This document shows, one piece after another, positions 1 to 7,319 of a stretch of 18,065 bases of DNA (positions within the stretch are counted from its first letter, which is position 1; every line of letters begins with the position of its first letter). This stretch comes from an uncultured Candidatus Altimarinota bacterium (GTDB lineage: Bacteria > Patescibacteriota > Gracilibacteria > BD1-5 > JAGOOR01), in NCBI GenBank assembly GCA_937920005.1, contig CALETF010000165.1:1-18065 (forward strand). Direction: 5' to 3'. The translations under genes and the position numbers were made by a program. A model generated the notes under the pieces. That model was not told the origin of the DNA. It saw only the letters and a list, made by a program, of their open reading frames with translations, and ran no database searches.

Positions 1-652
1 CTCCGCCCTCGATAGCATAGACATCTTCGAGTCATGCTTTGTTGGCAAGTACCGCTGCTTTTTCACATCGTATACCGCCAGTACAATACCAGATAATTTT
101 CTTTCCTTTTGCTTTTTCACGGTAACGCTCGAGAAGTTGTGGTACTTCACGAAAATTGATAGTACTTGCTGGAATAGCCCCTTTGAAATGCCCAAGACGA
201 TATTCATAGTCATTGCGCATATCGAGAATGAGATAATCATCCATCTTCCCTTCATCGAGTATTTTTTTGAATTCTTCAGGAGTGAGTTCTTTTTTATACT
301 TCTGTACTTCATCTTGAGTCACTTTTTCACCGAGCACAACAATCTCATGACGCACTTTGACGGTAAGTTTTGGAAATTGATGTCCAGAGACATGTGTTGC
401 CTTTGGCTCTATATCGGCAATGTTTTTGAAATATTTGGTAGATTCGAGATACATGCGGTATGCCTTGCACTGTCCAAGATTTCCTGAAACGGTCGAGCTA
501 ATCCCTTCTGTTCCTATGTAAATACGACCACGGAGGCCAATATCAGTACAGAACTGGAGGTGTTCAGCACAGACAGATTCTACTTCATTTTCTGGTATAT
601 CGACGAAATGATAAAACGTCAGCAGTTCAAACTGCGGTTCTTGGGGCTTCAT
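1..652 (-). CDS. trhO: tRNA uridine(34) hydroxylase, rhodanese family (partial, 3' end outside window)
   Basis: The product matches the TrhO/YceA (UPF0176) family, which uses a rhodanese domain to hydroxylate U34 of tRNAs to ho5U. The N-terminal acylphosphatase-like part contains the family segment RGRIYIGTEGIS (about residues 41-52). The rhodanese domain follows, with LILDMRNDYEYRLGHFKGA (141-159) and the active-site loop YCTGGIRCEKA, giving Cys190 and Cys196. The TGA at 32-34 is read as Gly207 and the frame continues as LEDVYAIEGG, the usual continuation in this family, to the window edge. I chose the ATG at 652 because the other in-frame ATG, at 679, lies inside the terminator stem of the upstream gene. 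No Shine-Dalgarno site is visible. The first 217 codons are present. Confidence 0.93.
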
Positions 653-661
653 ATTGTAGTA

Positions 662-699
662 TGAAAAAATAAGACGCACCCTGTTATTGAGTGCGTCTT
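662..699 (-). terminator. Rho-independent terminator of ppaC
   Basis: A 9-bp stem (671-679 with 691-699, arm AAGACGCAC) encloses an 11-nt loop and is followed on the minus strand by a T-run (662-670). It lies 38 nt past the ppaC stop and 10 nt before the trhO start. A possible promoter on the same strand (TTGCAA at 722-727, TATACT at 701-706, 15-bp spacer) would start RNA inside the stem, so trhO transcripts could escape the terminator. Confidence 0.8.
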
Positions 700-736
700 G
701 AGTATAAATACTTTACAAAAGTTGCAAGAGAGATGT

Positions 737-1666
737 CTAATTCTTCTCAAAATAGACGCGAAGAGCGGGTTCGAGCTCTTTTTTACGACTAAGACGTCCA
801 GCCAAATCAGCGACAAAATCAGTTGTATCAGCACCAAAAGCTCATTTAATTGCATTTTTTTCAACATCGCCAGCAACGAAAGTAATATTTTTTTCAGCGA
901 GTATATCAACAACAGAAAAGAATATAGCATGGAGACCTGTTTCCTCCTTGAGAGCTTTCATGTCAGAAAGAATCTCATTTTTACGTCCCATAGCATATGC
1001 AGGACTGGTTGTTTCCATAACTCCATAACCAAACTTTTTCTCACCGACAGAGAAAACCTTGTAATCCAGTTCAAGAATTTTTCTTGTTGGCATATCTCCA
1101 AGGTCAGATTTTGCATCAAACATAGCTTTTGCATATGATTGAATATCAGCGATTCCGAGATCTTCTGCGAGATACTCAGCTATTTCCCTATCTTCTTCAG
1201 TGGTTGTTGGAGATCGAAATGCGAGACTGTCAGACAGGATGCCAGCGAGAATCATTTTTGCAACATGATCAGGAATCTCGAGATCCTGCTCAGCGAACAT
1301 AAGAAACAGTATAGAACACGTAGAACAGACAGGATCAAAACGGAGTTGGATAGGTTCGCTCGTTGAGAGAGATTCTACAGAATGGTGATCAATGATACAT
1401 TTCACTTTCAGTGTCTCAAGACCATCTATCGCTTGGGATTTTGCATTATGATCAACCAAAACGACCTCTGCCCCAGCATCAAGAGTATTGACCATTTTTG
1501 GAGCTTCAACACCGATGTTTTTGAGGACAAATTCTGTCTCTTTGTTCAGCTCACCAAGCCTGTAAGCCTCAGCTTCCTGCCCCATAGCAAGGAAATATTC
1601 TTTTGCAACGAGAACAGAAAGTATCGCATCAGTGTCAGGATTTTTGTGTCAAACAATATGATACAT
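737..1666 (-). CDS. ppaC: Manganese-dependent inorganic pyrophosphatase (DHH family)
   Basis: This cytoplasmic enzyme hydrolyses pyrophosphate to phosphate and pulls biosynthetic reactions forward. At 309 residues it has the usual family II length. The DHH-domain metal ligands are visible in order: GHKNPDTDA (His7, Asp11, Asp13), LVDHN (Asp72), IIDHH (Asp93, His94, His95) and GILSDSLAFRSPT (Asp146). The C-terminal DHHA2 domain carries the substrate motif SRKKE. Two in-frame TGAs are read as Gly. One precedes His7 in the first metal motif, so under the standard code the enzyme would lose its active site; the other, at 839-841, lies in the DHHA2 part. I chose the ATG at 1666 because it supplies the complete metal motif. 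The stop is TAG. A weak -10 (TATTAT) lies upstream at 1681-1686. Confidence 0.95.
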
Positions 1667-1801
1667 AAGAGGAAATAAGAATAATAAATATGAACAGTAG
1701 AGTAATAAAAACTCATTTTTTATCAACAAAAATCCAGACTTTCTGTTTTTTCTTGCTTTTTATTGATTATTTATAGAATCATGTTCTCAATATATATTCT
1801 T

Positions 1802-2269
1802 ATGAGATTTGAGAAAATACCATATCACCTTCGCTACAGTATAGAGGAGATAATAGCAGATGCGAGAAAAAATATCTCAGTAAATTATCTACACAACATA
1901 GCGCATGCAGCCGGTAAAACAGCAGCTCGCTGAGGCATGTGATGTCAAATTACCGATAGTACTGATTACAGTGTCTATTTTTACGAACCAAAAAAGTTTG
2001 ATATGTTACCAAGCAGGACAATACGAAGTCTTGACCAGAGATCGGCTCACCAAAACGCCATTATAGCATTTAAAAAATGGGAATCAGAAGTTCGCGAATT
2101 CTTAGCAAACCCTACAAAAATACTTGGAAACAGAACGGAATCACTCTTGATTGGCAAACATCCTACTTCTCCTGAGCAGGTGCAAGCAGTGTTGAAGAAT
2201 TCTTCACGATTGCGAAAGAACCGACGCGTAAAAGGACATCTGAATGAATCGATTGGTTCTCCCCTGTAG
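1802..2269 (+). CDS. Hypothetical protein, 155 aa
   Basis: I do not recognise this protein. It reads from ATG 1802 to TAG through two TGA-Gly codons in the segment TAARGGMGCQITDS. It is soluble-looking, has no signal peptide or membrane segment, and ends in a basic tail (SSRLRKNRRVKGHLNES) that could contact nucleic acid; that is inference only. An in-frame ATG at 1781 would add seven residues. Its last 107 bp overlap the gene on the opposite strand (2163-2417), so one of the two may be mis-called. The ordinary residue composition over the whole length and the Gly-compatible TGAs favour a real gene. Confidence 0.55.
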
Positions 2270-2417
2270 TAGGATTAAGAACAGATGACTGAAGTGTGCT
2301 AGAACCTACCTGAACGAGTTGCTCACTTGAGAGTTGAACAAAAGTATAATTTTGCTTGAGATAATATCCACCACCAAGAAAAGACAGGAGTCCAAGAGTG
2401 AGAAAAAGTTTTTTCAT
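2163..2417 (-). CDS. Small hypothetical exported or membrane-anchored protein, 84 aa
   Basis: The N-terminus has the form of a signal peptide or a single membrane anchor: MKKLF followed by a hydrophobic core, LTLGLLSFLGGGYYL. The rest is short and rich in Ser, Thr, Gln and Val, with no motif I recognise. The stop is TAG and there are no TGA codons. It lies 122 bp upstream of and divergent from proS, and it converges on the 155-aa hypothetical gene with a 107-bp overlap. The anchored N-terminus makes it a plausible lipid-facing or secreted small protein, but no function can be assigned. Confidence 0.5.
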   Translation of the reverse strand: MKKLFLTLGLLSFLGGGYYLKQNYTFVQLSSEQLVQVGSSTLQSSVLNPTTGENQSIHSDVLLRVGSFAIVKNSSTLLAPAQEK

Positions 2418-2505
2418 AAACGAAGTTTTAGATAAATAATATGCTCTCAGTATAGACCATATTCAGCTGAATTCAAGAATTTCAACAAAGAATTATCAAG
2501 AAATT

Positions 2506-2532
2506 TTGCGCTTCGGGCCTTTCTTCTATAAT
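2506..2532 (+). promoter_or_regulatory. proS promoter, near-leaderless
   Basis: A perfect -10 box TATAAT (2527-2532) follows a TTGCGC -35 (2506-2511) at a 15-bp spacing. Only seven nt separate the -10 box from the proS ATG at 2540, so transcription should start at or within a base or two of the start codon. Confidence 0.7.
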
Positions 2533-2539
2533 CAAGGAC

Positions 2540-4024
2540 ATGACAAAAACCAAAATCACTATGGCGACACAAGAGCAGGATTATGCTCAGTGGTACCTCG
2601 ACGTCGCGCATCAAGGAAATATGTTTGAATACGCTCCTGTAACTGGCTGTATAACATTTCTTCCAAAAGCAGTAACACTCTGGAATACACTTAGAGAAGT
2701 CATGAGCAAAAAAATGAAGGCCATGGGCGTACAAGATATCATCTTGCCACTCCTGATACCAGTATCATTTTTTGAACGTGAAAAAGATCATATCGAATGA
2801 TTCGCTCCAGAATTTCTCACGGTAACACAAGTTGGAGGGAAAGAACTTCCAGAGCATTTTGCTATTCGTCCGACATCAGAGACGCTCTTTTGTGATTTTT
2901 TCAAGAAACAACTCCAAAGCTACAAAGACCTCCCTCTTCTCTACAATCAGTGGGCGAATGTGATGCGTTGGGAAAAACGACCTCGACCATTTCTCCGTAC
3001 ATCAGAATTTCACTGGCAAGAATGACATACGCTCCACCTCACAGAACAAGATGCACATGATTTTCTCATCAATGTATTGAATCGTGTCTATATAGAAACT
3101 ATCCAAGAGTACATGGCTATCGATGGGTTAGAAGGTGAAAAATCAGCAAGCGAAAGATTCCCTGGAGCACTGCATACTTATGCATATGAATCGATGATGA
3201 GTAATGGCTGGGCACTCCAATCATGTACCTCGCACCTCCTTTCACAGGATTTCATGAGAGAATTTGATGTCTCATATCAAGATAAAGAAGGTAAGCAGGC
3301 ACATCCGTACTATACTTCATGGGGGGCAAGTACTCGTCTCCTCGGTGCACTAATTTCGAGTCATTCGGACAACCGCGGTCTCGTCATACCACCAAAAATG
3401 TCTGAATATATCGCTACTCTCCTTCCACTCTATGCTAACGATGAAGCAGGAGTAAGAGACTACACAGACACTATCGCAAAAACACTCCTCTGAGATAACA
3501 GTGATATACCAGTACAAGGGCAATATTTCCGAGCAAGAATAAACAGTACGAATGAAAAAGTACTCCTCGATGCTCGTGATGCTCGTCTTGGTGAAAAAAT
3601 CAACGATTGGGAACTCTCTGGTTATCCTATTCGTATCGAGTATGGTCCTCGTGATATGGCTCAATGAAACGTTGTTGTCGCCGACCGAATCGTGGGAGAA
3701 AAGAACACCGTACCGATCTCTGAGCTCAAAGAAACAATACACAATCTCCTCAAAAAAGGACAAGAAACGCTCTTCGAAAAAAGCAAAAATCGTCTCCGAG
3801 AAAATACAGTCGTATGCCATAACGAATCAGATATTGCGGCTGCTGTAGAAGCAGGAAAATTTGCACTGTATGCATGGGATGGCGATGAAAAATTCGAGAC
3901 ACATATCAAGACAACCTACAAAGCAACAACTCGATGTATGCCATTCGCAGGGCAATTCACGGATGATCTCATGCCAGAAATAGAACAGGGGAAAATGAGA
4001 ACTATTTTTGCAAGAGCATTCTAA
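2540..4024 (+). CDS. proS: Prolyl-tRNA synthetase, archaeal/eukaryotic-like type
   Basis: This cytoplasmic class II synthetase charges tRNA-Pro. The 494 residues read through four TGA-Gly codons (2798, 3023, 3491, 3665). Family signatures appear in order: the N-terminal YAPV..G.... FLP region, AIRPTSETL, the motif 2 region RTSEFHWQEGHT whose Gly is a TGA codon, TSWGASTR..GALI..HSD, and RIEYGPRDM of the anticodon-binding domain. The C-terminus ends FARAF, close to the FARAY-type end of this ProRS class. The C-terminal domain keeps TRCMPF but lacks the cysteines that usually bind zinc (WDGD where WCGD is usual, and no CxxC). The bacterial-type insertion domain is absent. The gene has its own promoter and a TAA stop. 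Confidence 0.96.
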
Positions 4025-4091
4025 AAAAGTAATTGAGGAAACATTTTTTTGTTTTTCCACCATAAAGTCTAGGAAGAGAGAAGAAAACTCC

Positions 4092-4097
4092 TACAAT
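4092..4097 (+). promoter_or_regulatory. Possible -10 box for the K+ channel gene
   Basis: TACAAT lies nine nt before the ATG at 4107, the same close spacing as other promoters in this window. I could not find a convincing -35 box, so this is tentative. It would drive the channel gene and the SLH-esterase gene, which starts two nt after the channel stop. Confidence 0.4.
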
Positions 4098-4106
4098 AAA
4101 GAGTAA

Positions 4107-4997
4107 ATGTTCCCTTCTGAATACAAATCTGAGGAGAAACTTGCTATGACTATCAATATTTTGATGGTAATTTTGGTCATTATTAGCATTTCTCTGACTA
4201 TTATAGAGTCAGTAGAGGGCATCATGACACCTGAACTCAAAAATCTCTTTCTCTCGATTCATATATCGATACTTGCAGCATTTTTGGCAGAATTTCTCTA
4301 TAGGCTCTGGAGCGCATCACAGAACTATACCGATACAAGCCCAGTAAAAGCGACGTTCAAATTTCTCATACACCCACTCACCATTATAGACATGATCGTC
4401 ATAGCTCCTTTATTTGCTATGATTTGGACTCATGATCTCCATAATGCAGACACAGTTATACTTCGAGTTCTTCGTTTCACATCTATTCTCAATCTCTTTC
4501 ACTTTTATCGTTCATCGCGAGTGCTGAGGCTGCTCCGAGATATGTCCCGAGAAATATGGTTTGAGATGATGGTGATTTTTATACTCTCTATTCAATGTAT
4601 ACTCATAGCAGGAGTCCTCTTTTATGCCTTAGAAAATGGTCATAATTCGCATGTAACAAATATCTTTGATGGTATATGGTGGTCAGTGGTTACGCTCACA
4701 ACGATTGGCTACGGTGATGTCTATCCGATTACTTTTGGCGGAAGAATACTCGGTATGATACTCGCTATGGTTGGTATCGGACTCGTAGCACTCCCAACAG
4801 GTATTCTCACAAGTGGTTTCATTCGCGCCCTACGAAGTGAGAAAAAAATATCTCAACTCGTCGATAGTATGGAGGAAGAAGAAAAAGAACAGGATGCCCT
4901 CATAGAACGCGTCGAGGAGATAGAGACGGTCATAAAAAAAGTAAAAAAGAAACCCTCTGTGTCTTCTTCAAAAATCTTTAAAAAGAAATCAAAATAA
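4107..4997 (+). CDS. Voltage-gated potassium channel, six-transmembrane
   Basis: This inner-membrane protein of 296 residues has the full Kv layout. S1 to S3 are hydrophobic segments at about 16-34, 47-68 and 88-108. S4 carries regularly placed arginines (R120, R123, R135, R138, R141, R144). S5 is at about 152-175, a pore helix follows, and the selectivity filter is TTIGYGD (198-204). S6 lies at about 213-240. The C-terminal tail has an acidic then basic coiled-coil-like stretch (about 247-280), which could assemble the tetramer. The filter sequence predicts K+ selectivity and the S4 charges predict voltage gating. There are no in-frame TGA codons. It is followed two nt later by the SLH-esterase gene and is probably co-transcribed with it. 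Confidence 0.92.
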   Translation: MFPSEYKSEEKLAMTINILMVILVIISISLTIIESVEGIMTPELKNLFLSIHISILAAFLAEFLYRLWSASQNYTDTSPVKATFKFLIHPLTIIDMIVIAPLFAMIWTHDLHNADTVILRVLRFTSILNLFHFYRSSRVLRLLRDMSREIWFEMMVIFILSIQCILIAGVLFYALENGHNSHVTNIFDGIWWSVVTLTTIGYGDVYPITFGGRILGMILAMVGIGLVALPTGILTSGFIRALRSEKKISQLVDSMEEEEKEQDALIERVEEIETVIKKVKKKPSVSSSKIFKKKSK

Positions 4998-4999
4998 AC

Positions 5000-6343
5000 A
5001 TGAAACGAAATATCCTCTATGCGTTATTAGTACCAGTATTTTTTTGTTGAAATATTTTTGCAGATTTCACAGATATAGAATATTCATTTTATAGAGATGC
5101 TGTCCTCAATCTCCAGAATCAGTGACTCACAAACGGCTATGGTGATGGGAGCTACGGAGTCGAAAACAATATTACACGCGCTGAGATTCTCACCATCTTG
5201 CTTCGAGCAAGTGCTATCACACTTCCTGAAATAGGTACTGAAAAATGTTTCCCAGACGTGGATACAAACCTATGGTATCATCGATATATTTGTGCTGCCA
5301 ACAAGCTCGGTGTAGCAAATGGTTTTAGTGATGGAAAATTTAAACCAAATGATTCAGTAACGACTCTCGAAGCTCTCGCATTTGCCAATAAAGCATTTCA
5401 GACTGGTATAGCTACGACATGAGAAAAATGGTATGAGTGACTCCAGCAATTCGCAGAAAGTAATCGTATCATGGCTACACATGGCTACACAACTAGTACA
5501 AAAATCTCTCGAGGAAAATCAGCGGAACTCATCACTCGATTTCAAGAATTCAAACGTACGAATTCCCCTCTTACCTACAAGAGTACAGGATGTAACATAT
5601 CGAGTCAGAGCATATCGAGCGAAGTCACTCTGACCGTCGCAGGCAAAGAGAGACAGTTTAATCTCTTTGTACCAAGTGGATATTCTAATAGTCGTGAATA
5701 CTCTCTCGCCATAGCGACTCACGGACGCACGAATAGCAAAGATCAGGTACAGAAATATATGGGTCTCGATAAATGACAAACAGACTTTATCATTGCGTAT
5801 CCTGCAGGTCTACCAGCTGCGAGTTGAAGTGGTTTTTCTTGGAGTGAAAAAGAAAATATGACCTTCGTCGATGCCATCATGAAACATATCTCAGACAATT
5901 ACTGTATCAACCGAAATCAAATCTATGCTGTAGGGCATTCTCTCGGTGGCTGGATGGCACAACGTATAGCCTGTCTCAGATGAGAATTCATCAGTGGTCT
6001 CGCTGTTGTGGGCTCTGGTGGCTACACAGGAACATGTTCTGGACCAGTTTCCTCTCTCTTTTTTCAAAACGTCAATGACCATCTCTCATCATACGCCTCT
6101 GGAGTCAGCGCTCGAAACACTCGCCTCAAAGTAAATGAATGTGATGCATCCTCAACAGAAAATGTCCAAATCGGCTCTCTCACGTGTACGAAATATAATA
6201 AATGCTCCGCTGGGAATGAAGTGGTCTGGTGTGAAGGATACACAGGCTACAATAACGACCCTCATAGTTGGCCAACAGGAGGCTCATGGCAATCACCAGG
6301 TGGTGGAACGTGGATACTAGAATACTTTAAGAACTTAAAATAA
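5000..6343 (+). CDS. SLH-domain cell-surface esterase (LpqC / PHB-depolymerase-like)
   Basis: This is a 447-residue secreted protein. A signal peptide (1-21, ending near IFA|DF) is followed by three S-layer homology repeats. The first two are clear, at about 22-75 (FTDIE..., LTNGYGDGSYG, ITRAEIL) and 84-135 (CFPDVDTNLWYHRYI, VANGFSDGKFKPN); the third, at about 142-180, is weaker. An alpha/beta-hydrolase domain of the LpqC/feruloyl esterase type occupies about 200-447. It has an oxyanion-side HGRTNS motif, the nucleophile elbow GHSLGG (Ser314) and a late His422 in DPHSWP. Several cysteines in the hydrolase part suggest disulfides, fitting an extracytoplasmic location. Seven TGA codons are read as Gly, so the standard code shows only fragments. 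SLH repeats usually bind cell-wall polymers, so surface anchoring is inferred. The ester substrate is unknown. Confidence 0.88.
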
Positions 6344-6345
6344 AT

Positions 6346-6375
6346 AAAAAATCTCCAGTAAATTGGAGATTTTTT
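6346..6375. terminator. Bidirectional Rho-independent terminator
   Basis: The stem ATCTCCA / TGGAGAT with a six-nt loop is flanked by an A-run on the left and a T-run on the right, so it can end transcription in both directions. On the plus strand it closes the channel-esterase unit, three nt after the TAA. On the minus strand it lies just past the 3' end of the initiator tRNA. Confidence 0.88.
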
Positions 6376-6385
6376 CGATGTTCTT

Positions 6386-6460
6386 TGGTGGCGGGGGGTG
6401 GGATCGAACCACCGACCTTCAGATTATGAGCCTGACGAGCTACCACTGCTCTACCCCGCG
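6386..6460 (-). tRNA. Initiator tRNA-fMet (CAT)
   Basis: This 75-nt cloverleaf includes an encoded CCA. The acceptor is CGCGGGG with CCCCGCC, so position 1-72 is an unpaired C-C; an open 1-72 pair is an initiator hallmark, though C-A is usual. The D stem GAGC/GCTC gives the bacterial initiator pair A11-U24. The anticodon loop is CTCATAA. The anticodon stem TCAGG/TCTGA has only part of the standard run of three G-C pairs. The T stem GGTGG/CCACC is perfect. Confidence 0.92.
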
Positions 6461-6510
6461 ACATGTACCTACACTGTATCAATATATTGACGAAGTCAAC
6501 TTATTAAACA

Positions 6511-6585
6511 TGGTGCCAATGGGTGGAGTCGAACCGCCGACCACAGGGTTATGAGTCCTGTGCTCTACCGCTGAGCTACATTGGC
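6511..6585 (-). tRNA. tRNA with CAT anticodon: elongator tRNA-Met, or tRNA-Ile2
   Basis: This 75-nt cloverleaf has an encoded CCA and a perfect acceptor stem, GCCAATG/CATTGGC. The D stem is GCTC/GAGC and the anticodon loop CTCATAA. Two stem mismatches are visible: A31-C39 in the anticodon arm and C51-A63 in the T arm. A CAT anticodon can belong to elongator Met or to Ile2 (lysidine-modified C34). The sequence alone does not settle this. It lies 50 nt upstream of the initiator tRNA and is probably co-transcribed with it. Confidence 0.88.
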
Positions 6586-6594
6586 ACGCAGTGA

Positions 6595-6621
6595 ATAGTA
6601 TCGTTTTTCGTAAAAAGGCAA
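6595..6621 (-). promoter_or_regulatory. Promoter of the two-tRNA unit
   Basis: On the minus strand a TTGCCT -35 (6616-6621) and a TACTAT -10 (6595-6600) are 15 bp apart, and the -10 ends nine nt before the first base of the tRNA. The -35 lies in a small inverted repeat (AAAAAGG/CCTTTTT, 6612-6629) that follows the DUF4870 stop codon and may act as a weak terminator. Confidence 0.55.
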
Positions 6622-6627
6622 CCTTTT

Positions 6628-7230
6628 TTATGACACGAAACGGATAATAAACGGATATTTGTAATTTTCACCGACCAAATGTCTGAGAAATCCCATGACC
6701 ATAAGCACAAGACCTGTGATGACAACAACTGGTAAAAGTACGAAACCGATCAGGAGAATCATCGAACATGCTGCTACGAAGGTATAGAGGATGAAGCTGA
6801 GATTGAAATTGATAATCTCGTAGCATGTTTCTTTCTCAAGCTGAGAAAGTTCATTTTTGCGAATAACAAGGTAGAGAACAACCAGGATAATACCGAGAAC
6901 GCCACCTGAAAAGAGATTTCCAACAAGATGGAGAATACCCAGCATCTTGACGCCTTCTTTCCCAGAAGTCTGAGAAGGAGATGATTTTTTTGTCTCTACT
7001 TTTGGTGCTGCTTCTGATGCAACGAGTGTCTCTTTTTTAGGAGCAATTTTTTTTGTAGCAACTTTTTTTACAGGAGCAGGAGCGGCAACGGGAACAGATT
7101 TTTTAGGAGCTGATTTTTGAGCTTTTGCCTTTGGAGCTGTTTTTTTCGGAGCAACAGTTTTCTTTGCAACAGGAGATTTTTCCTGTGTAGATGCCTTTTT
7201 TGTAGGACTTTTTTTTGTTTGGGTTTTCAT
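6628..7230 (-). CDS. DUF4870-family membrane protein with a Lys/Ala/Pro-rich N-terminal tail
   Basis: This 200-residue protein has two parts. Residues 1-90 are a low-complexity tail of Lys, Ala, Pro, Thr and Ser with repeated KK, APKK and SPxK units, resembling histone H1-type basic tails. Residues 95-200 match the DUF4870 (Tic20-like) family: LGILHLVGNLFSGGVLGII, then the cytosolic segment with NELSQLEKE and NFNLSF, a long hydrophobic stretch (147-182), and the typical end GENYKYPFIIRFV. It should sit in the inner membrane with the basic tail probably cytoplasmic (inference). The family's function is unknown. There are no TGA codons and the stop is TAA. A good promoter immediately precedes the ATG. 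Confidence 0.82.
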   Translation of the reverse strand: MKTQTKKSPTKKASTQEKSPVAKKTVAPKKTAPKAKAQKSAPKKSVPVAAPAPVKKVATKKIAPKKETLVASEAAPKVETKKSSPSQTSGKEGVKMLGILHLVGNLFSGGVLGIILVVLYLVIRKNELSQLEKETCYEIINFNLSFILYTFVAACSMILLIGFVLLPVVVITGLVLMVMGFLRHLVGENYKYPFIIRFVS

Positions 7231-7237
7231 ACGAGAA

Positions 7238-7265
7238 ATACTAGGAAAAGAATTTTGGAAGTCAA
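7238..7265 (-). promoter_or_regulatory. Promoter of the DUF4870 gene, near-leaderless
   Basis: A TTGACT -35 (7260-7265) and TAGTAT -10 (7238-7243) are 16 bp apart. The -10 ends seven nt before the ATG at 7230, so the mRNA should start at or very near the start codon. Confidence 0.75.
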
Positions 7266-7307
7266 AAAAAATCCCGCATTTTGTACTTTGTATTTTATAT
7301 TTTGTCT

Positions 7308-7313
7308 TATAAT
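7308..7313 (+). promoter_or_regulatory. -10 box of the nucleotidyltransferase gene, near-leaderless
   Basis: A perfect TATAAT lies six nt before the ATG at 7320; the -35 region is poor. It decides the start: an upstream in-frame ATG at 7281 lies before the -10 box and so outside the expected transcript. It is divergent from the DUF4870 promoter. Confidence 0.65.
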
Positions 7314-7319
7314 CAAGCC

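Noticed and set aside
2461..2472. Perfect 12-bp palindrome ATTCAGCTGAAT upstream of proS as an operator
   Set aside because: It is a single copy, about 45 bp upstream of the -35 box, with no second site or regulator gene nearby; chance cannot be excluded.
2798..3667. proS looked like a string of pseudogene fragments broken by TGA
   Set aside because: All breaks are TGA, the reading frame never shifts, and each TGA falls at a glycine position of the family. The same holds in nearly every other long gene.
6363..6554. Plus-strand open frame reading ...GGGGWDRTTDL...
   Set aside because: It is the antisense of the two CAT tRNA genes, a well-known false protein pattern.
7000..7230. Lys/Ala/Pro repeats as a tandem DNA repeat or a histone gene
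   Set aside because: The units are irregular at the DNA level, and the frame continues into a clear DUF4870 membrane domain.
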